A stretch of DNA of 21,272 nt from an uncultured Oscillibacter sp. (GCA_946183175.1 CAMHBH010000019.1:1-21272); one strand, 5' to 3'. Positions 6,797-14,509 are shown, counted from the stretch's first letter. Notes: generated by a model not told the origin, from the sequence alone. Numbers and translations: made by a program.

Positions 6797-7657
6797 TTGT
6801 CAAAGAACATCCTGCGCGCGATGGAACAGGATATGGGCCGCTTCTCGAAGGGACAGAAGCGCATAGCCCGCTACATCCTCGACCACGCCGAAAAGGCGGC
6901 GTCGCTGACCGCCGGACGCCTCGGGGAACTGGCGCAAGTGAGCGAATCGACGGTCGTACGGTTCGCCTCGGAGCTGGGCTACGGCGGCTACCCCGAAATG
7001 CAGAAGGCTTTACAGGAGACTTTGCGGAGCCGTCTGACGGCCCCCGAACGCCTCCGCGACGCCGACGCCCGTTTTCCGGACTTGCCGGGGGCCGTCCTCC
7101 GGCGCGATATGGAGACCTTGCGCGTCGTGGCGGCGCAGTCCAGCCGCGACGACTTCCGGGATGTCGTGGAGCGCATTCTGTCCGCGCGGCACGTCTACAT
7201 CCTCGGGGTACGCTCCTCGTCGTTCGTCGCCGGGTACCTGAATTTCTACCTTCACTTCCTGCTCGAACAGGTGACGCTTGTGCAGTCCAACGCCGCCGGG
7301 GAAATCTTTGAACAACTGTTCCGAATCGGCCCCGGAGACGTGATGATTGCCCTTAGTTTCCCGCGCTACTCCCCCGTCACCGTCAATACGGTCAAGTTCG
7401 CGCGCGACAGGGGCGCGTCTATCGTCGCCGTCACCGACAACGTACAGTCGCCCGTCTACGCGCTCTCGGAGGCGTCGCTGTTGGTGCCGTGCGAGATGAT
7501 ATCGTTCGTCGATTCGATGGTCGCGCCGCTGTCGATGATGAACGCGCTTCTAGTCGAACTGGCGCACCGCCTGAACGCCGACGCCTCGGAGGCGTTTTCG
7601 CGTCTGGAGGATATCTGGAACGAGTACGGCGTATTCGGGCGCACGGATGAGGAGTGA
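6797..7657 (+). CDS. RpiR/MurR-family transcriptional regulator (HTH + SIS domain)
   Basis: The N-terminal HTH_6 domain spans residues 1-77: RFSKGQKRIARYILDHAEKA, then LGELAQVSESTVVRFASELG as the recognition helix. A SIS sugar-phosphate-binding domain spans about 120-255, with YILGVRSSSFVAGYL and VMIALSFPRYSPVTV. The family senses phosphosugars, often amino-sugar metabolites, and controls catabolic genes. The TTG at 6797 is chosen because GGGGAGGGA lies 6 nt before it. A longer frame from 6740 would sit inside rluB without a ribosome site. No sugar gene is adjacent, so the regulon is unknown. It starts 2 nt after the rluB stop. Confidence 0.9.
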   Translation: MSKNILRAMEQDMGRFSKGQKRIARYILDHAEKAASLTAGRLGELAQVSESTVVRFASELGYGGYPEMQKALQETLRSRLTAPERLRDADARFPDLPGAVLRRDMETLRVVAAQSSRDDFRDVVERILSARHVYILGVRSSSFVAGYLNFYLHFLLEQVTLVQSNAAGEIFEQLFRIGPGDVMIALSFPRYSPVTVNTVKFARDRGASIVAVTDNVQSPVYALSEASLLVPCEMISFVDSMVAPLSMMNALLVELAHRLNADASEAFSRLEDIWNEYGVFGRTDEE

Positions 7658-7741
7658 AAGCGGCGGCGTATGGGGAGTGAACTTTTCCCGCGCCGTTTCC
7701 ACGCGCCGGAAATGTCGGCGTAGTTTGAGGAGTGAGAGCGT

Positions 7742-8995
7742 TTGCGAAACGTGACAGTAATCGGAGGCGGGGCGGCGGGGATGATGGCGGCGGCGACGGC
7801 GGCAGAGTACGGCGCGCGCGTGACGCTGTTGGAACCCAACGAGCGCCTCGGAAAGAAACTCAATATCACGGGGAAGGGGCGCTGTAACCTGACCAACGAC
7901 GCCGACCGCGAAACCTTACTGGCGGCAATCCCGCGCAACGGGCGCTTCCTGTACAGCGCCTTCGCGCGCTTCGGCCCCCGGGATACCATGGCCTTCTTTG
8001 AATCGCTGGGCGTACCGCTGAAAGTAGAGCGCGGGCGGCGGGTGTTCCCGGTGTCGGACAGGGCGTTCGATGTCAGCGCGGCCCTCGAACGGCGTTTGAA
8101 AGCGTTGCGCGTGCGGGTCGTACGCGACCGCGCGGTGTCCGTGGCGACGGGCCCCGACGGCGTGACGGGCGTCACAGGAGAGCGCGGAGAGTACCCCGCC
8201 GACGCCGTCATACTCGCGACGGGCGGCGTATCGTACCCCGCGACTGGCTCCACCGGAGAGGGACACCGTATCGCGCGCGAACTCGGGCACAGCGTCACGC
8301 CCCTGCGGGCGTCGCTGGTGCCGCTGTGCGAACGCGGCAACCGTTGCGCCAAAATGCAGGGGCTGTCCCTGCGGAATGTCGGCCTGACCATCCGCGAAAA
8401 CGAAAAGAGTATCTACACCGCCTTCGGGGAATTACTGTTCACCCATTTCGGCGTAAGCGGGCCTCTGGTACTCTCGGCCTCGGCGCATATGCGGCGCTTC
8501 GACGACTGCCGCTACCGGCTGGAAATCGACCTCAAGCCCGCCCTCGACCCCGACACCCTCGATAAGCGCTTACTCTCCGACTTGCGCAAGTACGCGAACC
8601 AGGACATTTGCAACGCCCTCAACGACCTGTTGCCCCGGAAACTGATACCTGTCATCGTCGACGACAGCGGGATACCACAGGATGTCAAGGCGCACGACCT
8701 GACGCGCACACAGCGCCTTGCACTGTTGCGGCTGTTGAAGGCGTTCCCGGTGGACATCGCCGGGACGCGGCCCGTCACGGAGGCCGTCGTAACGTCCGGC
8801 GGGGTGGACGTGTCGGAGGTGAACCCGAAAACCATGGAATCCCGTCTCGTGCGGGGGCTCTACTTCGCCGGGGAACTCCTCGACGTGGACGCCTACACGG
8901 GCGGCTATAACCTACAGATTGCGTGGTCGACGGGACGCGCCGCCGGCCTCGCCGCCGCGAGATTGTCCGCAAAGCAACGAAAGGAATCAACATGA
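7742..8995 (+). CDS. HI0933/BaiN-family FAD-dependent oxidoreductase
   Basis: A Rossmann FAD-binding motif opens the protein (VTVIGGGAAGMMAAATAAEY, residues 4-23). The family signature GKKLNITGKGRCNLTND is at about 37-53. The C-terminal signature TEAVVTSGGVDVSEVNPKTM followed by GLYFAGELLDVDAYTGGYNL closes it. At 417 residues it has the usual length. Members are annotated as aminoacetone oxidases or BaiN-like flavoproteins, but most have no proven substrate. Start TTG at 7742 has GAGGAG 9 nt upstream; a GTG three codons later is an alternative. It overlaps cmk by 4 nt (ATGA), and this pairing is common in Clostridia. An 84-nt gap to the RpiR gene holds no clear promoter or terminator. Confidence 0.92.
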   Translation: MRNVTVIGGGAAGMMAAATAAEYGARVTLLEPNERLGKKLNITGKGRCNLTNDADRETLLAAIPRNGRFLYSAFARFGPRDTMAFFESLGVPLKVERGRRVFPVSDRAFDVSAALERRLKALRVRVVRDRAVSVATGPDGVTGVTGERGEYPADAVILATGGVSYPATGSTGEGHRIARELGHSVTPLRASLVPLCERGNRCAKMQGLSLRNVGLTIRENEKSIYTAFGELLFTHFGVSGPLVLSASAHMRRFDDCRYRLEIDLKPALDPDTLDKRLLSDLRKYANQDICNALNDLLPRKLIPVIVDDSGIPQDVKAHDLTRTQRLALLRLLKAFPVDIAGTRPVTEAVVTSGGVDVSEVNPKTMESRLVRGLYFAGELLDVDAYTGGYNLQIAWSTGRAAGLAAARLSAKQRKEST

Positions 8996-9669
8996 AGCAT
9001 TACAGTATCGCAATTGACGGCCCGTCGGGCGCGGGCAAGAGTACGCTGGCGCGCGCCGTGGCGGAGAAATTCGGCTTCCTGTACGTCGACACCGGCGCGA
9101 TTTACCGTACTGTGGGGCTGTCGGCCCTGCGGGCGGGCGTCGACCCCAAGGACGCCCCGGCGGTCTCGGCACTCCTGCCCTCGACGCGCGTCGAACTCGT
9201 ACACGCCCCCGACGGCCTACAGCATATGTACCTCAACGGGGAGGACGTGACCGAACAGATTCGCACGCCGGAAGTCTCGATGGCGGCGTCGGCGGTGGCC
9301 GCCCACGCGCAAGTACGCGCCTTCCTGCTCGACACCCAGCGCGACCTCGCCAAAACCCACAACGTCATTATGGACGGGCGCGACATCGGCACAGTCGTCT
9401 TGCCGGACGCGGATGTAAAAATCTTCCTGACGGCGTCCACACAAGAACGGGCGTGGCGGCGGACGCTCGAACTTTCGGAGCGCGGCGCGCCCAAGCCCTA
9501 CGAAGAAGTCCTCGCCGAACTCGAAGCGCGTGACCGCGACGACCAGACGCGTGCGGAAGCGCCTTTACGTCAGGCGGAGGACGCCGTGCGCCTCGACAAC
9601 TCCCAACTGACGTTTCAGGAGACCGTCGACGCGCTCTCGGAGATAGTACAGGAGAGAATCGCGCTATGA
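8992..9669 (+). CDS. cmk: Cytidylate kinase
   Basis: Cmk phosphorylates CMP and dCMP to the diphosphates with ATP. The 225-residue protein has the P-loop GPSGAGKST (residues 10-18), YVDTGAIYRTVG (31-42) for substrate binding, and MDGRDIGTVVLPDADVKIFL (127-146) before the lid region rich in Arg. The ATG at 8992 is chosen because an AAAGGAA Shine-Dalgarno precedes it and the motif spacing fits. The frame is open further upstream, but only inside the preceding gene. Overlaps of 4 nt (ATGA) at both ends tie it to the flavoprotein gene and to plsC. Confidence 0.97.
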   Translation: MKHYSIAIDGPSGAGKSTLARAVAEKFGFLYVDTGAIYRTVGLSALRAGVDPKDAPAVSALLPSTRVELVHAPDGLQHMYLNGEDVTEQIRTPEVSMAASAVAAHAQVRAFLLDTQRDLAKTHNVIMDGRDIGTVVLPDADVKIFLTASTQERAWRRTLELSERGAPKPYEEVLAELEARDRDDQTRAEAPLRQAEDAVRLDNSQLTFQETVDALSEIVQERIAL

Positions 9670-10313
9670 ACGAGAAAATAAAGCCCACGAACGCGTTTTA
9701 CGTCGTGGCCTACTGGCTGATAAAAATCTATCTGGCGATAGTCCACCCGGTGAAAGTAGAGGGGCTGGAGCGCCTGCCCCGGCACAACGTGCTGTTGTGC
9801 CCGAACCACTCCAGCGACTGGGACCCGCTGATTATCGCCGTACACCTCCCGGTCAACTACCGCCTGCACGCAATGGCGAAGGCGGAGCTGTTCGAGAACC
9901 CGGTACTCGGCTGGATTCTGCGCACGCTGGGCGTCTTCCCGGTACAGCGCGGCGGGGCCGATATCAAGGCCGTCAAGACCGCGATTCAGATTCTGCGCGA
10001 CGGCGACAACCTGTTAATCTTCCCGGAGGGCACGACGATTCGCAACGGCCTGGGGTACGTAGACGGACTGCCGCCGAAGGCCAAAAGCGGCGCGGTCATG
10101 ATTGGAAGCCGGACGGGCGCGGCGCTGGTACCCGTATTCGTGGACGGCCCGAAGAAGCCGTTCCACAAAACGCGGCTGATTTTCGGGGAGGCGTACCCGT
10201 TCCGGAGCGCCGGACGCCGGGCCAGCGCGGAGGAAATGCAGACGGCGGCGGATGAGATGTTGGTACAGGCCTACGCGCTGGGCGGACAGGCCGTCGGCGG
10301 CGCGCCGCTGTAA
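9666..10313 (+). CDS. plsC: 1-acyl-sn-glycerol-3-phosphate acyltransferase PlsC
   Basis: PlsC adds the second acyl chain to lysophosphatidic acid at the membrane, making phosphatidic acid. The acyltransferase motifs appear in order: CPNHSSDWDP (HX4D, H48 and D53), FPVQRGGADIKAVK (91-104), and IFPEGTTIRNG (118-128). A hydrophobic N-terminus (FYVVAYWLIKIYLAIV) and 215 residues match the family. It overlaps cmk by 4 nt. In many Clostridia ispH-rpsA follows directly; here a terminator and an unrelated 4-kb module intervene. Confidence 0.94.
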   Translation: MNEKIKPTNAFYVVAYWLIKIYLAIVHPVKVEGLERLPRHNVLLCPNHSSDWDPLIIAVHLPVNYRLHAMAKAELFENPVLGWILRTLGVFPVQRGGADIKAVKTAIQILRDGDNLLIFPEGTTIRNGLGYVDGLPPKAKSGAVMIGSRTGAALVPVFVDGPKKPFHKTRLIFGEAYPFRSAGRRASAEEMQTAADEMLVQAYALGGQAVGGAPL

Positions 10314-10345
10314 AGTCCCTTCCGTTGGGGCGATTCGTAAGAAAT

Positions 10346-10372
10346 CCCGCTCCCCCGAAACGGAGGAGCGGG
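10346..10372. terminator. Bidirectional intrinsic terminator
   Basis: CCCGCTCC (10346-10353) pairs with GGAGCGGG (10365-10372) around a loop that can extend to CG-AAA-CG. On the plus strand AGTAATTTTA follows; on the minus strand ATTTCTTA follows. It lies between the convergent ends of plsC and the repeat-protein gene and can serve both, although the T-runs are short. Confidence 0.7.
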
Positions 10373-10379
10373 AGTAATT

Positions 10380-12305
10380 TTACTTGAAGGCAAGCGAAAC
10401 CTGTTCGCCGGGGTTGACCTGACGCAGTCTCGCGTTCATCTGTACGAGGCGGATATTGAGCTGTTCGGCGGTTTTGGGGTTCCTCTCGCGGGCAATTTGC
10501 GCCTTGAGCTGCTTGATGTCCTCTTTGATTTTCTTGGCGGCGGCGTTCCGCTTCTTCTTGACTTCCTCCGTCTTCCTCGCCTTCTCGGCCTGTTCGTCCT
10601 TACGGGCCTGCTCCGCCCGCGCGTCCTTCCGGGCCTGTTCCTCCTTCTCGACCTGTTTGTCCTGTTCTTCCTTGGCGGTCTCCTTGGCCTCCTCGACCTT
10701 GGCCTCCTGCTGTACGGTGCTTTCGTCCCTGTCGACGGTGTTCGACTGACGGTCGGCGCTCCCGGGGAGGTCTACGGCCTGCGTCTGACGCTCGTCGGCG
10801 CGCCCGGGGAGGTCTACGGTCTGCCGCTCACGCTCGTCGGCGCGCCCCGGGAGGTCTACGGCCCGCGTACGCTGGTCGGCGGCCCCGGATGTATTCAGGG
10901 CTTTTTCCTGCTGGTCGGCGGCCCCGGGCGTGTTGAGGGCTTTCGCCCGCTGTTCGTCGGCCCCGGGGAGTTCGACGCCCTGCGCCTGCCGGTCGGAAAC
11001 CCCGGGGAGTTCGACGGCCTGCGCCCGCTGTTCGGACGCTCCGGGGAGTTCGGGCGCTTGCGTGTCGCGCTCGGCGGCTCCCGGGAGTTGTACGGCTTCC
11101 GCCTTCTTCTCGTCTACTTCCTTCTTGTCGGCGACTTTCAGCGCTTCGGCGGCGTCGGTCTTCCGCTTTTCGGCGGCGTCGAGAACTTGTTCGGCATTCG
11201 CCCTCTTTTCCTTGGCTGCCTCGGTGATGTCGAATGTGTCCTCGTTCTTGTCGGCCTTCCCTAACTCGCTGACCGCTTGCGCCCGCTCCCGCGCGTCCCG
11301 GGTCACGCCCGCGACTTGCGCCTGTCGCGTGGTGATTCTGTTCGCGTCTACCGTCCTGCGCTGGCGCGTGGCGGCTTGCGAATTGTCAATGGCTTCCGCC
11401 TGTTGCCGGCGGGTGGAGGTTACGTTCAGGTCTTCCGGCCTCGTTCCGGCGTTGTCGGTCGAGGTCACGTCGGTGGCGCGTATCTGTTGGGCGTCGGAGG
11501 CGTTCGGGTCGGCGGGCTGCGGCAACAGGATAGAGGATTCAATCGCGTTGTCGGCCTCGTCCGGATTCTCCCCGGCGTTTACGGTGATGTCCAAGTCCTG
11601 CGCCTCGCGCGCGGCGGTGCCGGACACGTCCACGTCCTCCGTCTCGCGGGCGTCGGCCCCGGATACCACCACGTCCCGCGCCTCGCGCGCGGCGTCCCCG
11701 GCGATGTCGACGACCTGCGCCGCGCGCCGCACGGCCCCGCCCGTCACGGCGACGGTCTGCGCCTGTCGCGCGGCGGTGCCGGATACGCCCACGGACTGCG
11801 CCTGCCGCGAGGCGTCCCGGAGCATATTGTCGGGCCGCTCTTTCGGCTCCCCGGTTCCGGGTACGCCCGCCGCTTGCGTGTTGGTATCGGGCTCGCTTGC
11901 GCTGAGGCTGAGGCCGAGTACGTCCGCCGTCTGCGCGTCGCTTCCGGCGGTGGTCACTTTCGTGTTGGTGGCGAGTACGCCCGACGCCTGCATACCGTTC
12001 CCGGGCACGTTGACGCCGAGTAACTCCACGGGCCGCGCGTTCGGCGTGTTGGCGTCGGTCACGGGGTTGACTACAATCGTACGGTTCCCGTCCTCGTCCT
12101 GCCCGATACGGTACTCTCCGGCGGAAATCGGCTGGGTTCCCTGCGAGTATTGCGCCGCCGGGGTCTCCTGTATCGAAAGCGCCGTCTGTTCGGACTTCTT
12201 CCGCTCCGCCTGTTCGACTTTCTTCTCTTGCGTCTGCGCGACGGTGTCCAGCCGCACCGACGCCGGGCGGATTTGCCCCATGCGAATGTTAGAAATCGGA
12301 TTCAC
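10380..12305 (-). CDS. Large 13-residue-repeat protein with charged C-terminal coiled coil; function unknown
   Basis: I do not recognise this 641-residue protein. There is no signal peptide or membrane helix. After an N-terminal segment (residues 1-90, with AGEYRIGQDEDGNRTIVV) nearly everything to residue 535 follows a degenerate 13-residue period, most regular at 404-522 (AVDLPGSADRQSN, AVELPGVSDRQAQ, TVDLPGRADERQTQ) and 171-236 (DVDVSGTAAREAQ). Each unit reads hydrophobic-Val-acidic-Leu/Val-Pro/Ser-Gly, then a polar Ala/Arg/Gln run. Residues 536-630 are Lys/Glu/Ala-rich and should form a coiled coil. The GTG at 12305 has AAAGGGGG 8 nt upstream; a later ATG at residue 9 is possible. The long opposite-strand frames lack ribosome sites and familiar domains. 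Transcription is divergent from the cNMP-binding gene. It may be a structural or scaffold protein (inference). Confidence 0.8.
   Translation of the reverse strand: MNPISNIRMGQIRPASVRLDTVAQTQEKKVEQAERKKSEQTALSIQETPAAQYSQGTQPISAGEYRIGQDEDGNRTIVVNPVTDANTPNARPVELLGVNVPGNGMQASGVLATNTKVTTAGSDAQTADVLGLSLSASEPDTNTQAAGVPGTGEPKERPDNMLRDASRQAQSVGVSGTAARQAQTVAVTGGAVRRAAQVVDIAGDAAREARDVVVSGADARETEDVDVSGTAAREAQDLDITVNAGENPDEADNAIESSILLPQPADPNASDAQQIRATDVTSTDNAGTRPEDLNVTSTRRQQAEAIDNSQAATRQRRTVDANRITTRQAQVAGVTRDARERAQAVSELGKADKNEDTFDITEAAKEKRANAEQVLDAAEKRKTDAAEALKVADKKEVDEKKAEAVQLPGAAERDTQAPELPGASEQRAQAVELPGVSDRQAQGVELPGADEQRAKALNTPGAADQQEKALNTSGAADQRTRAVDLPGRADERERQTVDLPGRADERQTQAVDLPGSADRQSNTVDRDESTVQQEAKVEEAKETAKEEQDKQVEKEEQARKDARAEQARKDEQAEKARKTEEVKKKRNAAAKKIKEDIKQLKAQIARERNPKTAEQLNIRLVQMNARLRQVNPGEQVSLAFK
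10701..11096 (-). repeat. Regular 39-bp coding repeats, block 2
   Basis: About ten consecutive 39-42 bp units encode residues 404-535 of the repeat protein. The best-conserved units encode AVDLPGxADERxxQ. The DNA copies differ at many positions, so the array is old or diversified rather than freshly expanded. Confidence 0.8.
11598..11795 (-). repeat. 39-bp coding repeats, block 1
   Basis: Five units encode residues 171-236 of the repeat protein (SVGVSGTAARQAQ to DVDVSGTAAREAQ). They share the 13-residue period of block 2 but have Ser-Gly in place of Pro-Gly. Degenerate units link the two blocks. Confidence 0.7.
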
Positions 12306-12355
12306 AGCGTTTTCCCCCTTTCTGTACGCTGTTGTCGCCGTTTGTCGGGCGGCAA

Positions 12356-12383
12356 TCTATAATCTCATTATTCTTATCGGCAA
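12356..12383 (-). promoter_or_regulatory. Probable promoter of the repeat-protein gene
   Basis: On the minus strand TTGCCG (12378-12383), a 16-nt AT-rich spacer and TATAGA (12356-12361) lie about 50 nt before the GTG start. Each hexamer matches consensus at 4 of 6 positions. Confidence 0.5.
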
Positions 12384-12448
12384 CGGCGCGGAAAAAGTAA
12401 GGCTTTCCGGAAATTTTCGGCCCGGACACGACGATGAAACTTGACAGC

Positions 12449-12477
12449 TTGACAAGAAAGGCGATTCTTGTTAGAAT
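12449..12477 (+). promoter_or_regulatory. Sigma-A promoter of the cNMP-binding/cyclase pair
   Basis: A perfect TTGACA (12449-12454), 17-nt spacer and TAGAAT (12472-12477). A second TTGACA at 12441-12446 directly precedes it. The transcript would start near 12484, which rules out the upstream in-frame ATG at 12434 and leaves ATG 12524 as the start. Confidence 0.85.
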
Positions 12478-12523
12478 GGGATTCAGGCACTGTGGGAATT
12501 TCAGGCGGAATGGAGGCGGAAGA

Positions 12524-13024
12524 ATGTTTCCACAAGGCGGCGTGATTTTCCGGGAGGGCTCGCGCAGTACGTGCATGTACTACGTCCGCTCCGGACGGGT
12601 GGGGATTTACTCCCAGTACGGCACGGACGCGGCCAAACTCCTGACGACATTGGAACCGGGCACTTTCTTCGGGGAAATGGGGATGGTACGGGGCTTTCCG
12701 CGCTCCGCGACCGCCGTCGCCCTGGCACCCAATACGGAGATAGAGACCGTCACATGGGAGACGCTCAGCGGCTATTTCCACTCGGAACCCGCGAAAGTCG
12801 TGGGAATCATGCAGCAGATGGCCAACCGCATCGCGGAACTGACCGACGACTACATCGGGGCCTGCGGGGAGATTACGCGTCTGCTCGAAGAGCGCCCCGC
12901 GCCGCGCGCGTCGAAACCCGAACGCAGGGAAAAAGACAGCGCCCGCTTAAAGAAATACGTGGACGCCTACCGCCGCTATCAGAGCTCCCGCTACGAGGAG
13001 AGCGATATTTTTACGCGCGCCTGA
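12524..13024 (+). CDS. Stand-alone cyclic-nucleotide-binding domain protein (no HTH)
   Basis: This 166-residue protein contains one cNMP-binding beta-roll: FPQGGVIFREGS (residues 2-13), MYYVRSGRVGIYS (18-30), and the phosphate-binding cassette FFGEMGMVRGFPRSATAVAL (48-67). Glu51 and Arg60-Ser61 are the residues that normally hold the ribose 2'-OH and the cyclic phosphate, so it should bind cAMP or cGMP. A helix follows (VGIMQQMANRIAELTDDYIG). The C-terminal 45 residues are charged and contain no winged helix, unlike Crp/Fnr regulators. GGAGG lies 7 nt before ATG 12524. It is 24 nt upstream of a nucleotide cyclase gene and surely co-transcribed with it. It may act by protein contact rather than on DNA (inference). 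Confidence 0.88.
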   Translation: MFPQGGVIFREGSRSTCMYYVRSGRVGIYSQYGTDAAKLLTTLEPGTFFGEMGMVRGFPRSATAVALAPNTEIETVTWETLSGYFHSEPAKVVGIMQQMANRIAELTDDYIGACGEITRLLEERPAPRASKPERREKDSARLKKYVDAYRRYQSSRYEESDIFTRA

Positions 13025-13048
13025 ACGGGCGACAAGGAGGGGGCGGAC

Positions 13049-14455
13049 ATGCCCAATAGGGAAGCGTTCATCCGGGAAAGCATTATGCGGGACATGTCCG
13101 AGGGCGTCATGACCCTCGGCTTCAACGGTATCATCAACTACCTGAACCCCGCCGCGCTTTCCATCCTCGGATACGCGGAAGAAGAACTCCTGCACCAGAA
13201 TTTCGGCGCCTGCTTCTTCGACAGGGAGGAGAACGACGCCTTTACCCAGACGATTCTCGAGGCCGTCTACGACCGCGGCCACACCTTCGACGCCATCGTC
13301 CCGTATTCCACGCCCACGGAGACGAAACAGCTCCGGGTGATTACGTCGTACCTGACCGACGGCGGGCAGAGAATCGGCATGATTGTCGTATTGAGCGACA
13401 TGACCGAACTCACCGAACTGCGCGACGCGGTCAAAGCCATGGAGCGTATCCGCACCCTCAACGGGCAGTTGGAACTCCGGAACAAGCTCCTCAGCGAGAC
13501 CTTCGGGCGCTTCCTCTCCGACGAGATTGTCAGACAGCTTCTGGAAACCCCCGACGGGCTCTCCCTCGGCGGCAAAAAGAGGACGCTTACCATACTCATG
13601 AGCGACTTGCGGGGCTTTACCGCCATGAGCGAGCGCATGGACGCGGCGAATTTGATTTCCATGCTCAACCACTACCTCGGCGAGATGACGGAGGCCATTC
13701 AAAGCCGGGGCGGAACCATTATTGAGTTTATCGGCGACGGGATTCTGGCGGTTTTCGGCGCGCCCGTCCCCTCCGATACCCACGCCGCCGACGCCATCGC
13801 CGCCGCCGTCGAAATGGAATCGCGCATGGAGGCCGTCAACGCCTGGAACGCCGCGCGCGGGTATCCCGCGCTGGAAATGGGCGTCGGGCTCAATACCGGC
13901 GAGGTGATTGTCGGGAATATCGGCTCCGAGAAGCGTACCAAGTACGGGGTCGTGGGCAGTCACGTCAACCTGTGCGGCCGTATCGAGAGCTACACCGTGG
14001 GCGGACAGGTGCTGATTCCGCCGCTGACGCGCGCGCTGTGCGGCGCACAACTGGAGATTGCCCAGGAAATGACCGTCTACCCCAAAGGCGTGCGCGGCGA
14101 ACTGGTGCTCTCCCAGGTGACGGGTATCGGCGCGCCGTACAACGTGGCCATGAAGGCCCGGGAAATGCGTCCGCGGACGCTGGCGCGCCCGGTTCCCGTG
14201 CGTTTCCACAAGCTCGACGGCAAGCACGGCGGCGCGAAGTCGTACTACGGCGGCCTCGTGGCGGCGGCCCCCGACGGCGCGGTGCTGGATACGGAATCCG
14301 CGCTGAATGTCTTTGACAACATCCAACTGGAGGCGGGCGGCAAGCTGTTCGCGAAAGTCATGGCGCGGACGGACGAGGGGTTCCTTCTCCGCTATACGTC
14401 CATTCCCGCGGGCTACGAGGCGTGGCTGGAAACCGAAAAAAGAGGCGGCGCATGA
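13049..14455 (+). CDS. PAS domain-class III nucleotide (adenylate/guanylate) cyclase
   Basis: A PAS sensor spans about residues 10-125 (SEGVMTLGFNGIINYLNPAA to GMIVVLSDMTE). A signalling helix follows (126-165), then a class III catalytic domain (176-315). Metal-binding Asp186 sits in SDLRGFT and Asp230 in FIGDGILAVFG. NTGEVIVGNIG is conserved, and Asn307 and Arg311 of VNLCGR are the transition-state residues. The purine-selecting positions appear to be Glu226 and Gly300, not the Lys/Asp of classical adenylate cyclases, so the product could be cGMP. Residues 375-468 form a beta-rich C-terminal region I cannot assign; it only vaguely recalls PilZ. There is no membrane segment. AAGGAGG lies 8 nt before the ATG. 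The partner gene encodes a cNMP-binding domain. Confidence 0.93.
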   Translation: MPNREAFIRESIMRDMSEGVMTLGFNGIINYLNPAALSILGYAEEELLHQNFGACFFDREENDAFTQTILEAVYDRGHTFDAIVPYSTPTETKQLRVITSYLTDGGQRIGMIVVLSDMTELTELRDAVKAMERIRTLNGQLELRNKLLSETFGRFLSDEIVRQLLETPDGLSLGGKKRTLTILMSDLRGFTAMSERMDAANLISMLNHYLGEMTEAIQSRGGTIIEFIGDGILAVFGAPVPSDTHAADAIAAAVEMESRMEAVNAWNAARGYPALEMGVGLNTGEVIVGNIGSEKRTKYGVVGSHVNLCGRIESYTVGGQVLIPPLTRALCGAQLEIAQEMTVYPKGVRGELVLSQVTGIGAPYNVAMKAREMRPRTLARPVPVRFHKLDGKHGGAKSYYGGLVAAAPDGAVLDTESALNVFDNIQLEAGGKLFAKVMARTDEGFLLRYTSIPAGYEAWLETEKRGGA

Positions 14456-14469
14456 TAGCCCGCCTTTTT
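14443..14469 (+). terminator. Possible intrinsic terminator after the cyclase gene
   Basis: AGGCGG (14443-14448) pairs with CCGCCT (14460-14465), followed by TTTT. The stem spans the cyclase stop codon and has an 11-nt loop; an A-run before it mirrors the T-run. It would separate the cyclase transcript from ispH-rpsA, but the stem is short. Confidence 0.5.
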
Positions 14470-14509
14470 GTTTCCCTGTCGGCACCGGGCGAAAACGGGA
14501 GGTTGCAGT

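Noticed and set aside
7658..7741. Gap between the RpiR gene and the flavoprotein gene as a riboswitch or terminator
   Set aside because: Short GC-rich complementarities exist, but there is no T-run, no -10/-35 pair and no recognisable riboswitch core.
10497..12444. Long rightward open frames opposite the repeat protein (10497-11264, 10930-12444, 11277-12023)
   Set aside because: They lack ribosome sites and any recognisable domain, and are Ser/Ala/Arg or Gly/Arg-rich as expected when a GC-rich repetitive gene is read on its other strand. The minus frame has a start with a Shine-Dalgarno, a promoter, a coherent 13-residue period and a coiled coil.
12434..12523. Upstream ATG of the cNMP-binding gene
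   Set aside because: It lies before the TTGACA/TAGAAT promoter, so the transcript would not contain it. ATG 12524 has a proper GGAGG.
10314..14509. The repeat/cyclase block as a transposon or prophage
   Set aside because: No transposase, integrase, tRNA or flanking direct or inverted repeat could be seen at its borders.
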